The notes beneath the pieces are model-generated. The model searched no databases and had not been told where the DNA came from. It was given only the letters and a program-made list of their open reading frames with translations. 64,000 bases of DNA, taken from contig NW_025062478.1 in the NCBI RefSeq assembly GCF_000002995.4, positions 868,001 to 932,000 on the forward strand, in the 5' to 3' direction. The DNA is from Brugia malayi. Lineage: Eukaryota > Nematoda > Chromadorea > Rhabditida > Onchocercidae. The translations under genes were made by a program, and so were the position numbers. Position 1 is the first letter of the stretch. The number at the start of each line of letters is the position of its first letter. Below are positions 10,319 through 23,447 of the stretch, one piece after another.

Positions 10319-12129
10319 CTATCGCTGTTGCGACAATGCGACATAGTAATAAGTAGGAAGAACATAAGAAGATTGTGAAGTGGGTGTTTGATTCATCATG
10401 CCTGAAGTATTATTACTCCTTGGTAATACCGTTATATTTCTTGTATTATTCATCCCAATATTAAACATGGAATTTTCTCCCATCATCGTTGATGAGAATG
10501 GATAATTTTGGAAGTAGAGTTGTGCAGTTGGATCAAAATGAGGTGCATCTTCAGGATGAGGTATTGTTGGTAGTGAATCTTCATGTTCTCGTTCTTGTTC
10601 ATGTTCGGATATAAAGAACAGTCTAGGATCCTGTGCATTACATTTTGAAACATGAATCATACTAGTTCCAGATGATGTCGCCGTTGAATTGCCATTTGCG
10701 TGAGATTTTTGCATAGGATCCAGATCTTTATAGTCCAAAACTTCATGTGCTTTCTGCAAAGTAACATTAAAGAATCCTCCTACCATTCTACCAAAGTGTG
10801 ATTATAGATGAACTTTAAAAGGAAAAAATGATTATTTCATGTCATTCGTAGTACGCATGTTTCGTAACCACGAGTTTCTATATCATATTTATCTTTTAAT
10901 CGTCAAAACACTGAAAAGGGAATTTTTGACACAGCAAGTAAATTTCATAAAGAAAAAAAAAATTTCATCAACTAACATCAAAATAATCCTGCAAAGCTTT
11001 GCTTTGTCGAAGCACTGGATGATTAAGTATGTAATTCATGAAAGTTGTTATTGATAACGTTCTTTTACCCACAACTTGAGCACTTTGATTTCCAAAAATC
11101 ACTCCTTCTGCAAACTGTGGGAATGAACCATGTAGATGTAACTGAAAAAGAAAAAAAAAAAAGTTTCCGTAAGATTCGTTCAATTACAGAAAGTGGAATG
11201 CATATAAAACACACAAATTTCATTCTATAAGTTGCTGAAAGAAGTCTCAAAAATACATGAAGCTAAATAAAGTACATAGTGCACTGAACAGCTAAAATTA
11301 GATGCTCGAAAGAATGGAAAATCAAAAGGTGACTTTAAAAGTTACAGTATTTTACAAGAAAAATTAGGAAGTTCATACCCTTTTGTGTAAGTCACCTAAC
11401 TGTTCCCAAAGACGTTTCACATCTCTAAAGCGTGTCCACATATCGAAGAATCGAATGTCAGCTGCAACGGAATTGCACGGTATCGCCTGAAAAAAAGCTG
11501 ATAAGCAAACAAGCAACAATTAAAAAGAAATAATTAAAGAGTAATACCAAAAAACAAAAGATAATATAATATAGTGTCCATTACTTCTTTTGGAAGACAC
11601 TGTAAATCTATGGTTTCAGAAATGTTAAATCGCAGAGGGAGAGAGAGGGAGAGCAAAAGATAGGCACTGAGACAGTCATTTGTTCACTTGATTCTCTTAA
11701 TTGATTCCTCTCAATTTTTCTCTCAACAGATTATCTTTAATTTAAAGTATGATTCTTATTCTGGCCCGAAATGCCGACTTTTATTTACTTTTTCCGCTAA
11801 ATATAACCAATCTCATGCCATTCACTACGATCACCTGTTCGGTTAGTTATATATGTCTCATATCTCATATCCAGTTTATATTGTTGCATTTCGTTTATTT
11901 AACATAGCAGCTATCCTGTTCGAACCATTTCCGGTTAAATAAAATTGCAAAAAAAAAAAGAAACACTTACACAAAGTGCCATTTCATATTCGGTATGTGA
12001 AGTAAAGAAAGTCGAAACGTTCTTTGTATCAACGATATTTAAATGGACATCCCAATCCTTCGGACTTGCATAAAGGATGCGTCCTAGATCACTGTTACAA
12101 CAGTTCACATCGCTAAGTAATATTGGCAT
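10319..12129 (-). CDS. PX-domain protein, SNX15/RPS6KC1-like, 4 exons
   Basis: Exons 12129-11971, 11486-11379, 11141-10977 and 10753-10319, all phase 0, give 288 residues. Residues about 24-142 form a PX domain, a phosphoinositide-binding fold of endosomal proteins: the WDVHLNIVDTK strand, TEYEMAL, the basic MWTRFRDVKRLWEQLGDLHK segment, FPQFAEGVIFG and the closing helix HPVLRQSKALQDYF. The FPxFAxGxxFG stretch is typical of the SNX15 and RPS6KC1 (RPK118) branch. Those proteins continue into MIT or kinase domains; here the last 145 residues are low complexity (Asn, Ser, Thr, Met) with no such domain. A role in endosomal trafficking is inferred. The ATG at 12129 lies 21 bases after a likely trans-splice site (TTTTAG, 12150-12151). 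A different upstream start cannot be excluded. Confidence 0.82.
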
Positions 12130-12149
12130 GATGTCCAACTGTAATCCTC

Positions 12150-13668
12150 CTAAAAAAAAAGAAAAAAAAAAAAATCATTTTTTTTTTTGAAAAAGTACTG
12201 ATTCTATTAAATCCTAAAAAGAACTTCACTGATTAAGAATGATGATTACAGAGATTGTCTAAAGCAACTAATACATTTTACCACCAGCCAATGATATGTG
12301 TACTCTACATTATTCCTTATTTATAAAATTATACTTCAACAGAAATACATGATGAAAACACTAAAAAAAATTTGCAAACCGACAGTGAATGTTATCCTCA
12401 ATGAGTACCAAATTGGATACAGTTGGACTGTAATGTAATCTGAAATTAAAGTTAATTCGAGAATGTTATATGCCATGAATTGCAAACAAATATTTTAAAA
12501 TAAAAGAAATATTTTAAATTAACCCTTTCTAAGGACTGGAAAAGTTCACCATACAACGTCAGAAAACAAGACAACAGTGTACAATTGATGTATATTCATT
12601 TTTTTTTTTTTAAATACTGAGAAAAACTATGGAAAAACCACGCCATTATTTTTGGAGCATACAAAGTACAATAAAAGGTAGTTGAAATATAGAAAATTGA
12701 CAATATATGAAGGGGAAAAAAATGAACACAATGCAAAAAGAGGATTACAGAGGAAAATTGTTAAGATTCTAAATGATAAAATTAATTAGTAAATAGCTTA
12801 ATGACAATATTTAATTGTCGAAAATTTTAGAACAGAAAACCGGGACGAATAAACCTTTCACAGACAAAAAATGTTTCACAGCATAATAAACAAAAACCCT
12901 TTTAAGACTTTCACAGTATAATAAATTTTGAAAAATAATTAACCACACTTGAATAAAACTAGCGGATAAACACAGCAAGAAAAAAAAAAAAAAACTTCAT
13001 GGCTATCTGACTGCCAGTAATGAAAATAATGCAAATGGTAATTTAAATTGCCAATAATGAATCACACAAGGTAGAAATGGATGAAATATGCACTTAGTAT
13101 ACAATAAGGACTCACAATGCGAAGAGATTTGACAATATTGATAAAAAAAAAGAAAAGAAATCTATAAACACAAGAAAATTACACAAAAATATACGAAAAA
13201 ACATATGAGGAGAAACCGAAGGCGAATGAAAGTACAAAAATTTACAAACAAGCAAAGTGATGCAAATGACAGTCTAACTGCCAGTAATCTGAAAAAGGTG
13301 AATGATGTTTTGAAACTCATTGCAAATACTGTCATAATTTATTTGCAATTTACTGCAAAATAAATATCCTTATTTTTTCATTAATTGCTTCTCCACCAAT
13401 CATTTCGCCAATTTAATAAGAACACAACTATTTGAAGCAAACAGTTAATCAGTTTCAGCAATAAGCAGAATTAGATTATGATCTTACAACTATTATGCGT
13501 CACTTTCTCACAAAGCATCATGCTTGTGTATTAATGCACGACCTTTGTCTTGTTTACTTCGTCACCTGAATCTGTTAGAAAGACATCATCCACCGAAGGG
13601 TACTAATTCTAAAACTATAAAATTCTGATGTAATTTCCTAAAAGAAAATTTCACTGATCACTGCTGGT
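12150..13668. other. Spacer between PX gene and NDUFS2 gene
   Basis: No exon could be supported. It holds A/T runs and must contain the NDUFS2 3' UTR and the PX promoter region. A possible minus-strand AATAAA signal for NDUFS2 is at 13338-13343. Confidence 0.5.
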
Positions 13669-16415
13669 TTATCGATCAATTTCTCCGAAAACAAGGTCCA
13701 AAGTACCAATAACCGCTACAACATCCGATAACATTGACAAGTGACATATGTCATCAATTGCAGCAAGATGTGGAAATCTGAAAATGCAAAAAAATATGCT
13801 CAATCAAAATTAAACATTGAAATTTGTAAAACTCTTCAATTAAAAAAAAAAAATACCCAGGTGATCGAGCAAAACATCGATAAGGCTTTGATTCACCGTG
13901 TGATACCAAATAAACACCAAATTCTCCTTTGGGGGCTTCAACTGGAACATAAGTAGCACCGGGTGGTACCTGATAACCTTCAGTGTAATATTTGAAATGG
14001 TGTATCAGCGATTCCATATTTTGCTAAAATATTATATTTAAACTATATAAAGCAAATTTAATCCATATCATTGTATCATTATAGCTTAAATATTTATCAC
14101 GATGTAATTAGAACGAACTTTATACATTTCAATCATAGCTAGCATGAATTCAATTTTACCTTCATTTCAGCACGTTTAGGAGGAACCACTTTATGATCGT
14201 CAACTTTAATTTCACCAGCAGGCATCTTATTCAAACATTCAAAAATAATTCTCACACTTTCCCGCATTTCTTCCATTCTTATTAAATATCTGCAAAGATA
14301 ACGATAAAAAATATACTATATAATATGATTAAAATTTCAAATATGTTGGACACATTTACCTATCGTAGCAGTCTCCTTTTACACCAATAGGAACGTCGAA
14401 ATCCACTTGATCATACGCATCATACGGTTGTGCTTTACGTATGTCCCATTTAATACCGGATCCTCGAAGCATAACACCAGAAAAGCCCCAAAGCAAAGCA
14501 TCCTCAGCTTTAACAAGTCCGATGTCTACAGTTCTTGACTAAATACAACGAAGAAATTACGTCGAATAATCCCAAATCTATAGCATTTTTAAAGTTCAAA
14601 TGCTGAAAAGAAAAAGAAAAAAAAACAAAAATACCATGAAGATGCGATTGCCTGTTAACAGATCTTCCATCATATCCAGTCTCTGTGGAAACCTTAATGC
14701 CCAATCGTATACATCATCCATCCAACCAAGTGGTAAATCCCATGCAACACCTCCTGGACGCACATAATTTGAATGCATTCTAGCACCGCACGCCCGCTCA
14801 CTTTAAATCAAAAAATTATTATAATGTTATAAATAACAACCAAAAATTCGAAACAAATTGCAAAAAATTAGTACCATCCAGCATTACTGAATCATTACTG
14901 AAGCTACTTTTTTGGAATGAGCCAAAGCAATGTTCAGAAAAACAAATTGTACCATAACCTCCTATAATAAAACTTCAATTTTTGCGTTATCTAAAGCCAG
15001 GAATCATATATAATATTCAAAGAAAAATAAACAAGATTAGAATTTAATATAATTCATTTCTTACGTAAATTCAAACATCTTTTCACGTTCTTCAAACATC
15101 CAAAATAAAGGAGTCATCGCACCGACATCCAAAGCATGTGTTGTCACACCCATCAGATGATTTTGTATACGAGTAAGCTCATTCATCAGAGCTGCAAATA
15201 TCTAATTATTAATTATTAACATAATTGTTAGTTTATGTCAGCCTATGTCAAAAATTACCAAATAGTCCGATTAACAGAAAATATCTATGGGTGAGAAATT
15301 TTTATTTCCTATACACATACAAATCAAGAATTTCAAACAAACCTAATATCTTGAATTGGCAATATCAAGAAAAAAAAATATCTGAGGAATGTGAACAGAA
15401 TGAGAATGAGCTACATCACAGACTACGATATATTATTCATTAAATTATAATTAAAAAAGAAAATATTCGAAAGGAAAAAGAGACTTCTGATAAATTTAGC
15501 TCTTGGCGGAATATCAATTCCTAATAATTTCTCAACAGCAAGTGCAAATGCTGTTTCGTTACACATCATCGATACGTAATCCATGCGATCGAAATATGGC
15601 ACGGCTTGGGTATAAGTCTTGTATTCGATTAGCTTCTCTGTACCACGGTGCAAAAGACCAATATGTGGAGTCGCCTTCATTACCATCTAGAGACAAAGAT
15701 ATAATTTGTCAAAATTCACTGACTTTTGAATCCCAGCTTAAAAAATAAAAATCCCCTATATTAAGTAAAACGTGGTTATCTGACAGAATTTATGAGTGTT
15801 TAGCACAACAGAAATGTATACAAAATTCAGATCCATATTTAAAGTTAAATAAAATTTATAACGATACTTCATTGTCCAACTCGAGTATGAGACGAAGAAC
15901 ACCATGTGCCGCTGGATGCTGCGGTCCAAAATTCAATAAGTAATAATGCAATGGCTTTTCATGCATTTCAGTTAAGTCAGACACAACAGGCTGCCAACTT
16001 GATTTCTCAAATACTTGATCAATTCCAACATTTTTTTCATACTCTGTTGGTTTAGGCATCCATACTCGTCCAACAACACTTGCTTTCTGAAAAATACATG
16101 CTACAAATGAAGATTTAAGGTGCTAAAACTTATTCGCAATAAGACACATATAAAAGTTTATGTTCCGCCAAGCAAATATAAATTACATCCAAGAAATATT
16201 TTTCTTCTAGTCGAATCAGGAAAAAAGTACAGCTTATATATATCTAGTAGCACTCTTTCAAATTTTAATTAAAATAAGATGACCTTGAATTCATGCATAA
16301 ATTCGGCATCAGGAAACCACAAATTATGCGAACCACGTTTTCCAAATGATAAGGTACTTGGTGCTGATCGAGTTATTTGGGTTAGTAGGAATCTGGCCTG
16401 GCCCACTGCACTCAT
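13669..16415 (-). CDS. NDUFS2: NADH:ubiquinone oxidoreductase 49-kDa subunit (complex I, NDUFS2 / C. elegans gas-1)
   Basis: Nine exons: 16415-16284, 16086-15868, 15686-15485, 15191-15065, 14800-14635, 14538-14360, 14289-14160, 14023-13857 and 13777-13669. All phases agree and give 476 residues, close to the usual 460-480. The core complex I subunit lines the quinone pocket in the inner mitochondrial membrane. Diagnostic stretches are [15 protein letters not shown] (quinone-site His), [33 protein letters not shown] (quinone-site Tyr), [39 protein letters not shown] and the C-terminus [14 protein letters not shown]. The first exon is Arg/Ser-rich and suits a mitochondrial transit peptide. The start follows TTACAG at 16430, a likely trans-splice site. 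The donor of exon 3 (AGAA-GTCTCT) is weak but the frame demands it. Confidence 0.96.
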
Positions 16416-17105
16416 TTTCAGTTCAGCCTCTGTAATTCATTTATATCATTTGATCAATAATTACACTTACATGATTTGATCAATAATTAAGCTAATCTAA
16501 TATCATACATTTTATCTAATAAGCTTACATATTCGAAATAGTGTAGTCTTATGTACTGCTTCCTCTATAAAATTACGAAAAAAGAAAAGAATCAAAGTAT
16601 GTAATTAATCAAACTACATATAAATCTTATTTAAGGAATATACTATTATATTTAGTGGACATCTGACTGATAGTCTTCAGTTATTATTATTATTATTATG
16701 AATGATAGCCTTCAGTTATTATAAATTGCAACTTCACAAAACAATTAATTAACAACCAAAATTGATGATTGCTATATAATTTTGATTTTGATACGTTTAT
16801 TGTAAATTTTCATCATTATGAAATACGTGTATGTATATTCAGGGCGCCATTTCCTACATATTAGAATCAGGTTTTCTTTCCGGATAATTTAAATTAGGTT
16901 AAAAATCATCAGCATTTCAGCTAATAATACAAAATACGCAAGAATCTACAAAGACATCAATATCTTCTGAATATTCCTTTTCTTGTAGTAATAAAGAGAG
17001 AATTTTCTACACTTAGAAAGTGAAAAATTTTTTGAAGGAAAGAATTCAATACATGTATTCAGTAATCCGTGTAAAACGATGTGATAAAATTTACGTTTTA
17101 CATGA

Positions 17106-17128
17106 TATACGTGAAAAATTCACGTATA
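17106..17128. repeat. Perfect inverted repeat with 10-bp arms containing ACGTG
   Basis: The arms TATACGTGAA and TTCACGTATA are separated by AAA. Each arm contains ACGTG, the core recognised by many bHLH-PAS and bZIP factors. It could be a dimer binding site in the divergent promoter region. Function is not shown by the sequence. Confidence 0.6.
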
Positions 17129-18540
17129 ATTGTACTATACAAAAAAAAAAAAACATTCATGATATTTTTATCCATTTATCGCATGCTCCATGTATGATGA
17201 TGTTGTTACAGATAAGACTAAAAAATGTACTTCTTCCCTTCCCGCCCACACCAATGTCACCATTACTTCACCGCCCACTCCATGCGACAACACGGCACCT
17301 CCTCGGTCCTCGTAATGTGCATATTATCAAAGTTGGAATAAGCTCTTTCGTTAGTTGTGGGTACAACGTACTTTATTTTCACTTCTGAGATGAGGTAATA
17401 AGCTATGGAAAGATGGTTTTAGTTGCGAAGTTATTAGCAAAGTTACATTTTCCTACATATCTACATTTATTTTCAAGCTTTTTACTTTGTACGTATTACG
17501 TACGTAAACATCTTTCTTTGGTTATGTAATGATAAATATATTCATAAAAGTTACGGTTCTGTTTCAATTTCAGGTTTGAAAGAAAGGTAGCAAGTTGAAT
17601 TCAGGTATAGAAAAACAAGAAACAAAGTATTCTTACACAGTGATTCTTGAACAAACTCCGCTCGAAGGTTTGTTATTCATTTTAGATTAGTAACTTACGT
17701 ATTACAAGTAATCGGAATAAAAGTTAGACGTATGTGCATAGAGTGTATCCTTATTGATTTGAAATAGAAATACTAACTTTTAGATCGATTTAAGGACAGA
17801 AAAAGGAAGGACAGGGAAAGGAAAGAAAAGAAAAGGAAAGAAGAAAAGGAAAGATGATAGTTTTATTTATTGATTTTACATGATCCAGTATTTAGCATAT
17901 AGGAGCAGTTACTTCTAGGTAGTTCCAAAAGCAGAAGACTGAATAGGCTTGATAATTTTAACACTCCTAGTTATCATTAATTTGAGGGATGCAATTAATG
18001 TACTGAATCATAGACATAAAGATTGGTCTCATTTTTAACTGTAACTGAGCAATCGATGTGCAAGGTAGTTAATTGTTTTTTTCTTTTCTAAAAACTTCGT
18101 TCCATTCAGTTCACATCGCTTTGTGGTCATGGAAAGGTTAACTCACATGCTCACTAAATTCATTTGTGAACTCCAGATATCTTCAAAGATGAAGTGAGGA
18201 CTTCCATAAGATAGCAATCTTCTTAGTGACATCATCGACGATCCCTGCTTATAGACAATCACTCCATTTCCACCAGTCAGAGATTGCCTTTAACTTTCTA
18301 GAAACTGTAAAAAGTAGGATCACTTATAATTATAGTATAGAAGTTCTAGCGTTAATGTCCAAAATAAAGTGTAGATACATTTTTTTTTTCCTAAAAAATT
18401 CTTTCCTAATAGATGTATGACGGTGTGAAATGAAAGATGGAAGTAAAAGAATCATACGGATTCACAGAAAAATGAGGAAGGATGCATCGGTGTGTTGCTG
18501 AACGAAGTAAATAACCAAAATGTGCACAAACCTCGAAGAG

Positions 18541-18610
18541 GATGATGACCCGACTGAGATGATGACCCAACTAAGATAATGATGCAACTAAGATGATGAC
18601 CCAACTAAAA
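18541..18610. repeat. Short tandem repeat, unit about 20 bp
   Basis: Four imperfect copies of a unit like GATGATGACCCAACTAA. No stable open frame uses it. Confidence 0.7.
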
Positions 18611-18634
18611 TAGATGTAAACATCTTCTGGTGGA

Positions 18635-18657
18635 AGTACCACATAATATGTGGTACT
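18635..18657. repeat. Perfect inverted repeat with 10-bp arms
   Basis: The arms AGTACCACAT and ATGTGGTACT flank AAT. It can form a tight hairpin or be a dimeric protein site. It lies directly after the 20-bp repeat. Confidence 0.65.
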
Positions 18658-19514
18658 ATCGCAACTGACCTTATACCTTATTCTCTACTCCTTCATATAG
18701 TGTTTTTAGCATATAGTGCAACTTCTCTAACAGTTTCACTCTTCCTTTGCATAGTTCTTGTTGACTGTGGTTAATCGATCCAGGTCACAATCAATATATT
18801 TGGAGGGTTTCCATGGTGTCACAGCTTCAAATGAGCATTAACCTCAGTTTTTTGCCTTCATCTTTCTTTCTGTTTCTTTTGATTTGTTGACACGTCTTCC
18901 ATATGAGGGATTTGTTTGATAAAAATACATACTCACACATATACGCATATATATTATGTATATATAAGGGAATTTTTTAAAGTGACCATAATTTTTTAAA
19001 GTGTTAACTTCACTTGTCACTTAAATTTAAATAATGCAAATGATATGCTCTCTCCACATTTTATTCGTTATAGATGTTAAGTTTTTTAATCTTGAATGGT
19101 TCTTGTTTAGATTAGTCAAAATCGAATAGGCATAAAATAGAACTTATAGCATATCTGGTTGTTCACAGGATACACATTGAACATTTTAATAAGCTTTTGT
19201 AATTTTAAAGCAATTGTGTCATGTTTTATCTAATTTCGAATTTTAAGTATTGAGTAACATAGAATTTTATTGTTCTGAGATATATATGTGTTAAGGACAA
19301 CGCGAGAAGGATTTTTTTATTAAAGTAAATAATAAGTTGTTAATAAAAATTCTATTAATAAGATCGGAGCTTCTACATTTTAAAATCAAATTTATTTCAT
19401 ATTTCAATTCATTGGAATCATCAAGTATAATGTGGTTTGCAAATGATTTCGTTATTGAGATATCTAGTTTGACTGACAAAAGTTTTTGGACTTCTCACCA
19501 TCCACCAGTTTTTC

Positions 19515-19516
19515 AG
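19515..19516 (+). promoter_or_regulatory. Likely spliced-leader trans-splice acceptor
   Basis: The classic nematode acceptor TTTTTCAG ends here, 43 bases before the ATG at 19560, with no upstream exon recognised. Confidence 0.5.
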
Positions 19517-19559
19517 TGAAAATTTCAATCCCAAGTGCTAAGCATAATTTTCATGTGAA

Positions 19560-22106
19560 ATGGAAACGAGCACTGCTATAGTTCATGGTAAGGATTATGG
19601 AATATTAGGGCCTTCTTATTGTAATTTTTTGAGTTCTTTGTAAACAAACTTTAATTCAGCAAGGGAAGATTGCAAAAACTTATGTGAATTACTAATTTTT
19701 GTCGCATCGTATTCGCAACTTGGAAATTTTTATCACTCATAATAATTCGTTCTTTTCTAGAGGCATCTTCAGCATTTGATCCAGATCGAGAAATGAAAGA
19801 TCGTAAATTGGCCCAGATATTCAAAAAATTGCACATGGAACAAGTATGTTGGCTGCCTTTTCATTTCTCTATTGCACGTTCTAAATCACTTAATTCTCTA
19901 ATATTAAGTTGTGATGGGAGGTATTCATGCAATACTCTAATATTCATACACTGTTGTAATTCGTGAAATGTAATTCATTTTAAAATGATTGTTTTCACTC
20001 TGTCAGCTATATGCTATCTTGTGGAGATAATCAAAGGATTTATTATTTCCTGGTTATAGTATATTAAAAGGATGGTTTACTATTTATAAAAATTTGGTAA
20101 CAGTCTTACTAGCAGTTAAATAATTTGCATCCGTAGTTTAAACCTGACGAACAATGTACGTATGTGATGCTTATGTCGTATGCGTATGAAATGTGAATGT
20201 TTGCTTTCTTTTAGGATTTAAACACATTGTTGGATTTTGATGTTCCTCGTCCATCGAAAGTTCCTTTAAATCATGCAGAGGAATTAAGTAAAGATAAAGC
20301 CGAACGTTGTAGACCACGTAAAATACTTGATTACGCTGTACTTGCGAAAGGACAAAGTACTTTTTTTATCATTGAATTATCAGAAACTGTGCTGGAATTA
20401 GTAAAAAGCAGCTTATTATCTGTTGCTGCACTTTTCTGCCCAGAAAGTTGTGGAATAAAAAAAAGATATACTAGCAAAGCTTACCTTTAGATTAATTAAC
20501 TTTGATAAATTCGAAAACTGGATGTACAATGCTCATAATAGCTATTTTAATGTGAAATCTTTTTTCTTCAGGTTATCGTAATAATCTTGTGGGTTCTTTT
20601 GCAAGCAGCTACTCAGAAACGGGTGGCTCCAGTAAAACTGGAGCTGGTAATAAGCGAATACGTTTTCAAAAAGATCGATTTGGCAATAATATTCCACCAC
20701 TTAATACCAAACGGCGTTCTCGATGTGGCCGACATGCTTCTACTCCTCAAAAAAGTAGCAAATCGCAACGTTTTTCATTTCCACCGGCAACAAATGGTGC
20801 TAGGAAGAAGGAAACAATGAGATCACGAAGTTTTACTTATGGTATCAAAAGAGGTATCTTGAAAAGGCGCACAAAAGATGTGAGCAATATTAAGCAAGCA
20901 TTTGTCATTTCGAAAAAACTACTAGATGCGCAAAATCAGGATTTTGATGAATTCATTCTTCCTGAGAAATGGATCAAAGAATCACAGAAAAGAAAGAATG
21001 TAAAGAAAATAAAAACAGCAAGGGAAGAGAGCACCAGTAGTGCATCTGTTGAAGATTTGGCAATGGAGCGTCTTGTTAGAGCTTTTAAAACCGCAAAACT
21101 TTTATATCCCGAGAAATTTGCTGAGTATTTCCCAGATTTTGTGCATTGTTTCGAATCAGATGACAGTCGAGAAAAGCGAGATATACCAAAGCAAACGCAC
21201 TTTAAAACAATTAAAAGTGAAGAGGATGCTATGAAATTCGACAAAAATATTGCGTCAGATTCTGGTGATGATATGCCAAAACGAATTCGTAAAGTGCCAA
21301 AAATTTTACGAGAGTACTCAACAGGTGCTGAAATAGCAAGGAAGAAGTTGGCTAATTTGAAAGAACAGATTCCTTCGGTGACACAGAAAATTTCAAGTAT
21401 TGGTGGTCCTTTAGCTGGCACATCAGGACTTCGTAAACGTTCTCGAGCACCAGATTCACCATCGAATCAGTCGATGCTTTCTAAATCTCAAGAAAATGGA
21501 AAAATTGAAGATGTGAAAGAGACGGATGATTCGGATGAAATGGGTAGTGTTGCAATATCGAAAAGACGTAGATCTTGTAAGAGTGGTTTTCGTCTCAGTG
21601 CTTCAATTATGAAAGCTACAAATGCAGCAGCTGTTCAGAATAATATTGAAGATAGTGCAACAGAATCTTCATCTGATGAATCAGGCAATATGCGTTCATC
21701 AAAGAGACAACGAGCTCAAAGTGGTTTTTACAAGTATGTATTCTCATTTATATTCAACCAAATACTTAAAAATAGAGCAGTCTTTATGAGAGCTAATAAT
21801 TTGGCCAAATTTTCTTGTGATAGTTTGTTCCATTGGTGTTAGTTTATACATATATTTTTCGATGAAAGACATTGGTTGTATCGCTAGCGGAAGCTCAAAA
21901 ATTAAGTTATTATATATATAATTAAATTTTTATGTATATTATATATATATCTTTGATGTATTTTATAAAACCGTACTTCAATGTATCGTTAATCTTTGAG
22001 TTTGATTAGATAGGTGAATTTGCCTTTAAATAATTATTTACTTGATCTGGTTTAGATTTTATTTTTCAGGACAATGGTGACATTGTACGACAAAAAACGT
22101 TCATGA
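19560..22106 (+). CDS. Unrecognised basic, serine-rich nuclear protein, 5 exons
   Basis: Exons 19560-19587, 19761-19843, 20215-20356, 20572-21733 and 22070-22106 join in phase to 483 residues. No known domain was recognised. The protein is rich in Lys, Arg and Ser, with many nuclear-localisation-like clusters (NTKRRSRCGRH, KRGILKRRTK, SQKRKNVKKIK, MPKRIRKVPK, LRKRSRAPDS). Acidic Ser/Asp blocks precede two similar basic motifs: KRRRSCKSGFRLS at about 415 and KRQRAQSGFYK at about 462. The middle (residues about 220-260) is the only part likely to fold, with a helical stretch around RAFKTAKLLYPEKFAEYFPDF. A chromatin-bound role is plausible but only inferred from composition. If exon 4 is read through its donor (21734), an alternative C-terminus of about 36 residues would end at 21842. 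A poly(A) signal follows at 22307. Confidence 0.78.
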
Positions 22107-22306
22107 GCGTTTGTTTCACTCTGTGAATTGACGAGACGAAGAGAAATAGTTGGCCTAAATTGTATGCATAAACTTAAAAGCATTCGATGTTGTTTTCTAA
22201 GTATTTATTGTTCCTACAGTGATTTTTGGTATTTTAAGTTGTATCCCGAATTTTGTTAAAACTCGGAGTTCTAAATCTGATGAGGAACTGCAACATTTAG
22301 CATTCA

Positions 22307-22312
22307 AATAAA
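22307..22312 (+). terminator. Poly(A) signal AATAAA
   Basis: AATAAA lies 201 bases after the stop codon of the basic nuclear protein gene and is followed within ten bases by a T run. Confidence 0.5.
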
Positions 22313-23365
22313 ATTCAAATTTTTTTTTTTCAATTTTCCGAGACTATTTCATTTCCTATTGAGGCGCATTCCTTTCATTATCTGACTTACCTTAAGCAAT
22401 TCGTATAAGAAATTATTTAAACAATACTAACTTGGTCCTACTTCATTGAACATATATCTAAGTTTTCAAGAATCTATTAAACTGTGGGAATAGTTTATTG
22501 AGTTATTAAAAAAATTTTCTTTAAGAAGGAGTTAAATTACTAGTCTTATTGCTAACCAAGGTATGTTTGGTGCCAACAGTTGATCTCATCAGTATTGTTC
22601 TTGTTTGAGAGAAAGGCATACATTTTCGTTTTTTTTTTTTTTTTTCTTTTTCTTTTTCTTTTTTCATTGTTTATGACAATTTATTATAGTGTAATTCGAG
22701 AAAGTTTATGTTTCGATTTCTTTTTTTTTTTTTTATCTCCTGGTATAATATATACTTTATTTTGCATATTGGCGCCATTGATTTTCTCTGTTATCATTTA
22801 TTTTCAGGTAGTTATGAGTCATCGAGCTAGAGATTGAACATATGCTTTTTTTTCTTCCCTATCTAACACATTAGATATTAATCTGATATTGTGCGAAAAT
22901 TATTTAATAAATTTTGTTGAAAAATGTCATTATTATTATTATTGAAGTGATATTTTTTTTTTTTTCTAAATTCTAAACTGAATTTTTTTTTTTTGAATTT
23001 AAAATTTAGATAGTTGTCTGTATTCTTCTCAACATTTCTCTTTACTTTTGTTGAATACAAATTATAGCACAGAATATTCTATGTCTTTTCTAGTAGTTTT
23101 TTTGAAGCAAATTATCTGTTAGAATAAATACCATATAAAAAGCTACAGAACTACTACTGCAACAATATCAATAATTATATTATAATTAAACCCATAACGG
23201 TATAATAAATTATGAAGATATCATTGGAAAAAAAAAAAAATGAATTCTCTGAAAATTTTCAAATTATTTATTGATTTTGATACAAAAAAAAAAAAAAAAA
23301 CGAAAAGAAAAATTTTCGAAAAAAAATATTTCGCTGTATATCTCTTAAAATTTAAGCAAAATACT

Positions 23366-23371
23366 TTTATT
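23366..23371 (-). terminator. Poly(A) signal AATAAA (minus strand)
   Basis: AATAAA on the minus strand 77 bases past the stop codon of the ground-like gene, a normal nematode spacing. Confidence 0.55.
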
Positions 23372-23447
23372 CATTATAAAGTTAACAGAAATTAATACAT
23401 TATAAAGTTTATTCATTATAAAGTTAACAGAAATTAATACAAACATT

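Larger units (their letters stand above)
16416..19559. other. Long intergenic region between NDUFS2 and the basic nuclear protein gene
   Basis: The two flanking genes point away from each other, so this holds both promoters. Seen in it: inverted repeats at 17106-17128 and 18635-18657; a C-rich island at 17225-17310; ACGT-containing stretches at 17484-17505; a purine-only run at 17795-17853; and a 20-bp repeat at 18541-18610. The frame 17020-17388 is open, but no protein family or splice pattern supports it. Confidence 0.5.
22107..23447. other. Convergent intergenic region
   Basis: Both flanking genes end here. It contains long T tracts (22630-22666, 22720-22734), A tracts and the two 3' UTRs. 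No gene was seen. Confidence 0.5.

Noticed and set aside
17020..17388. Open frame of 122 codons
   Set aside because: No recognisable domain, passes through a palindrome and an A run, and no acceptor or conserved motif; likely chance.
20936..21421. Minus-strand open frame of 161 codons
   Set aside because: Antisense shadow of the long exon of the basic nuclear protein; the plus strand has splice sites in phase on both sides.
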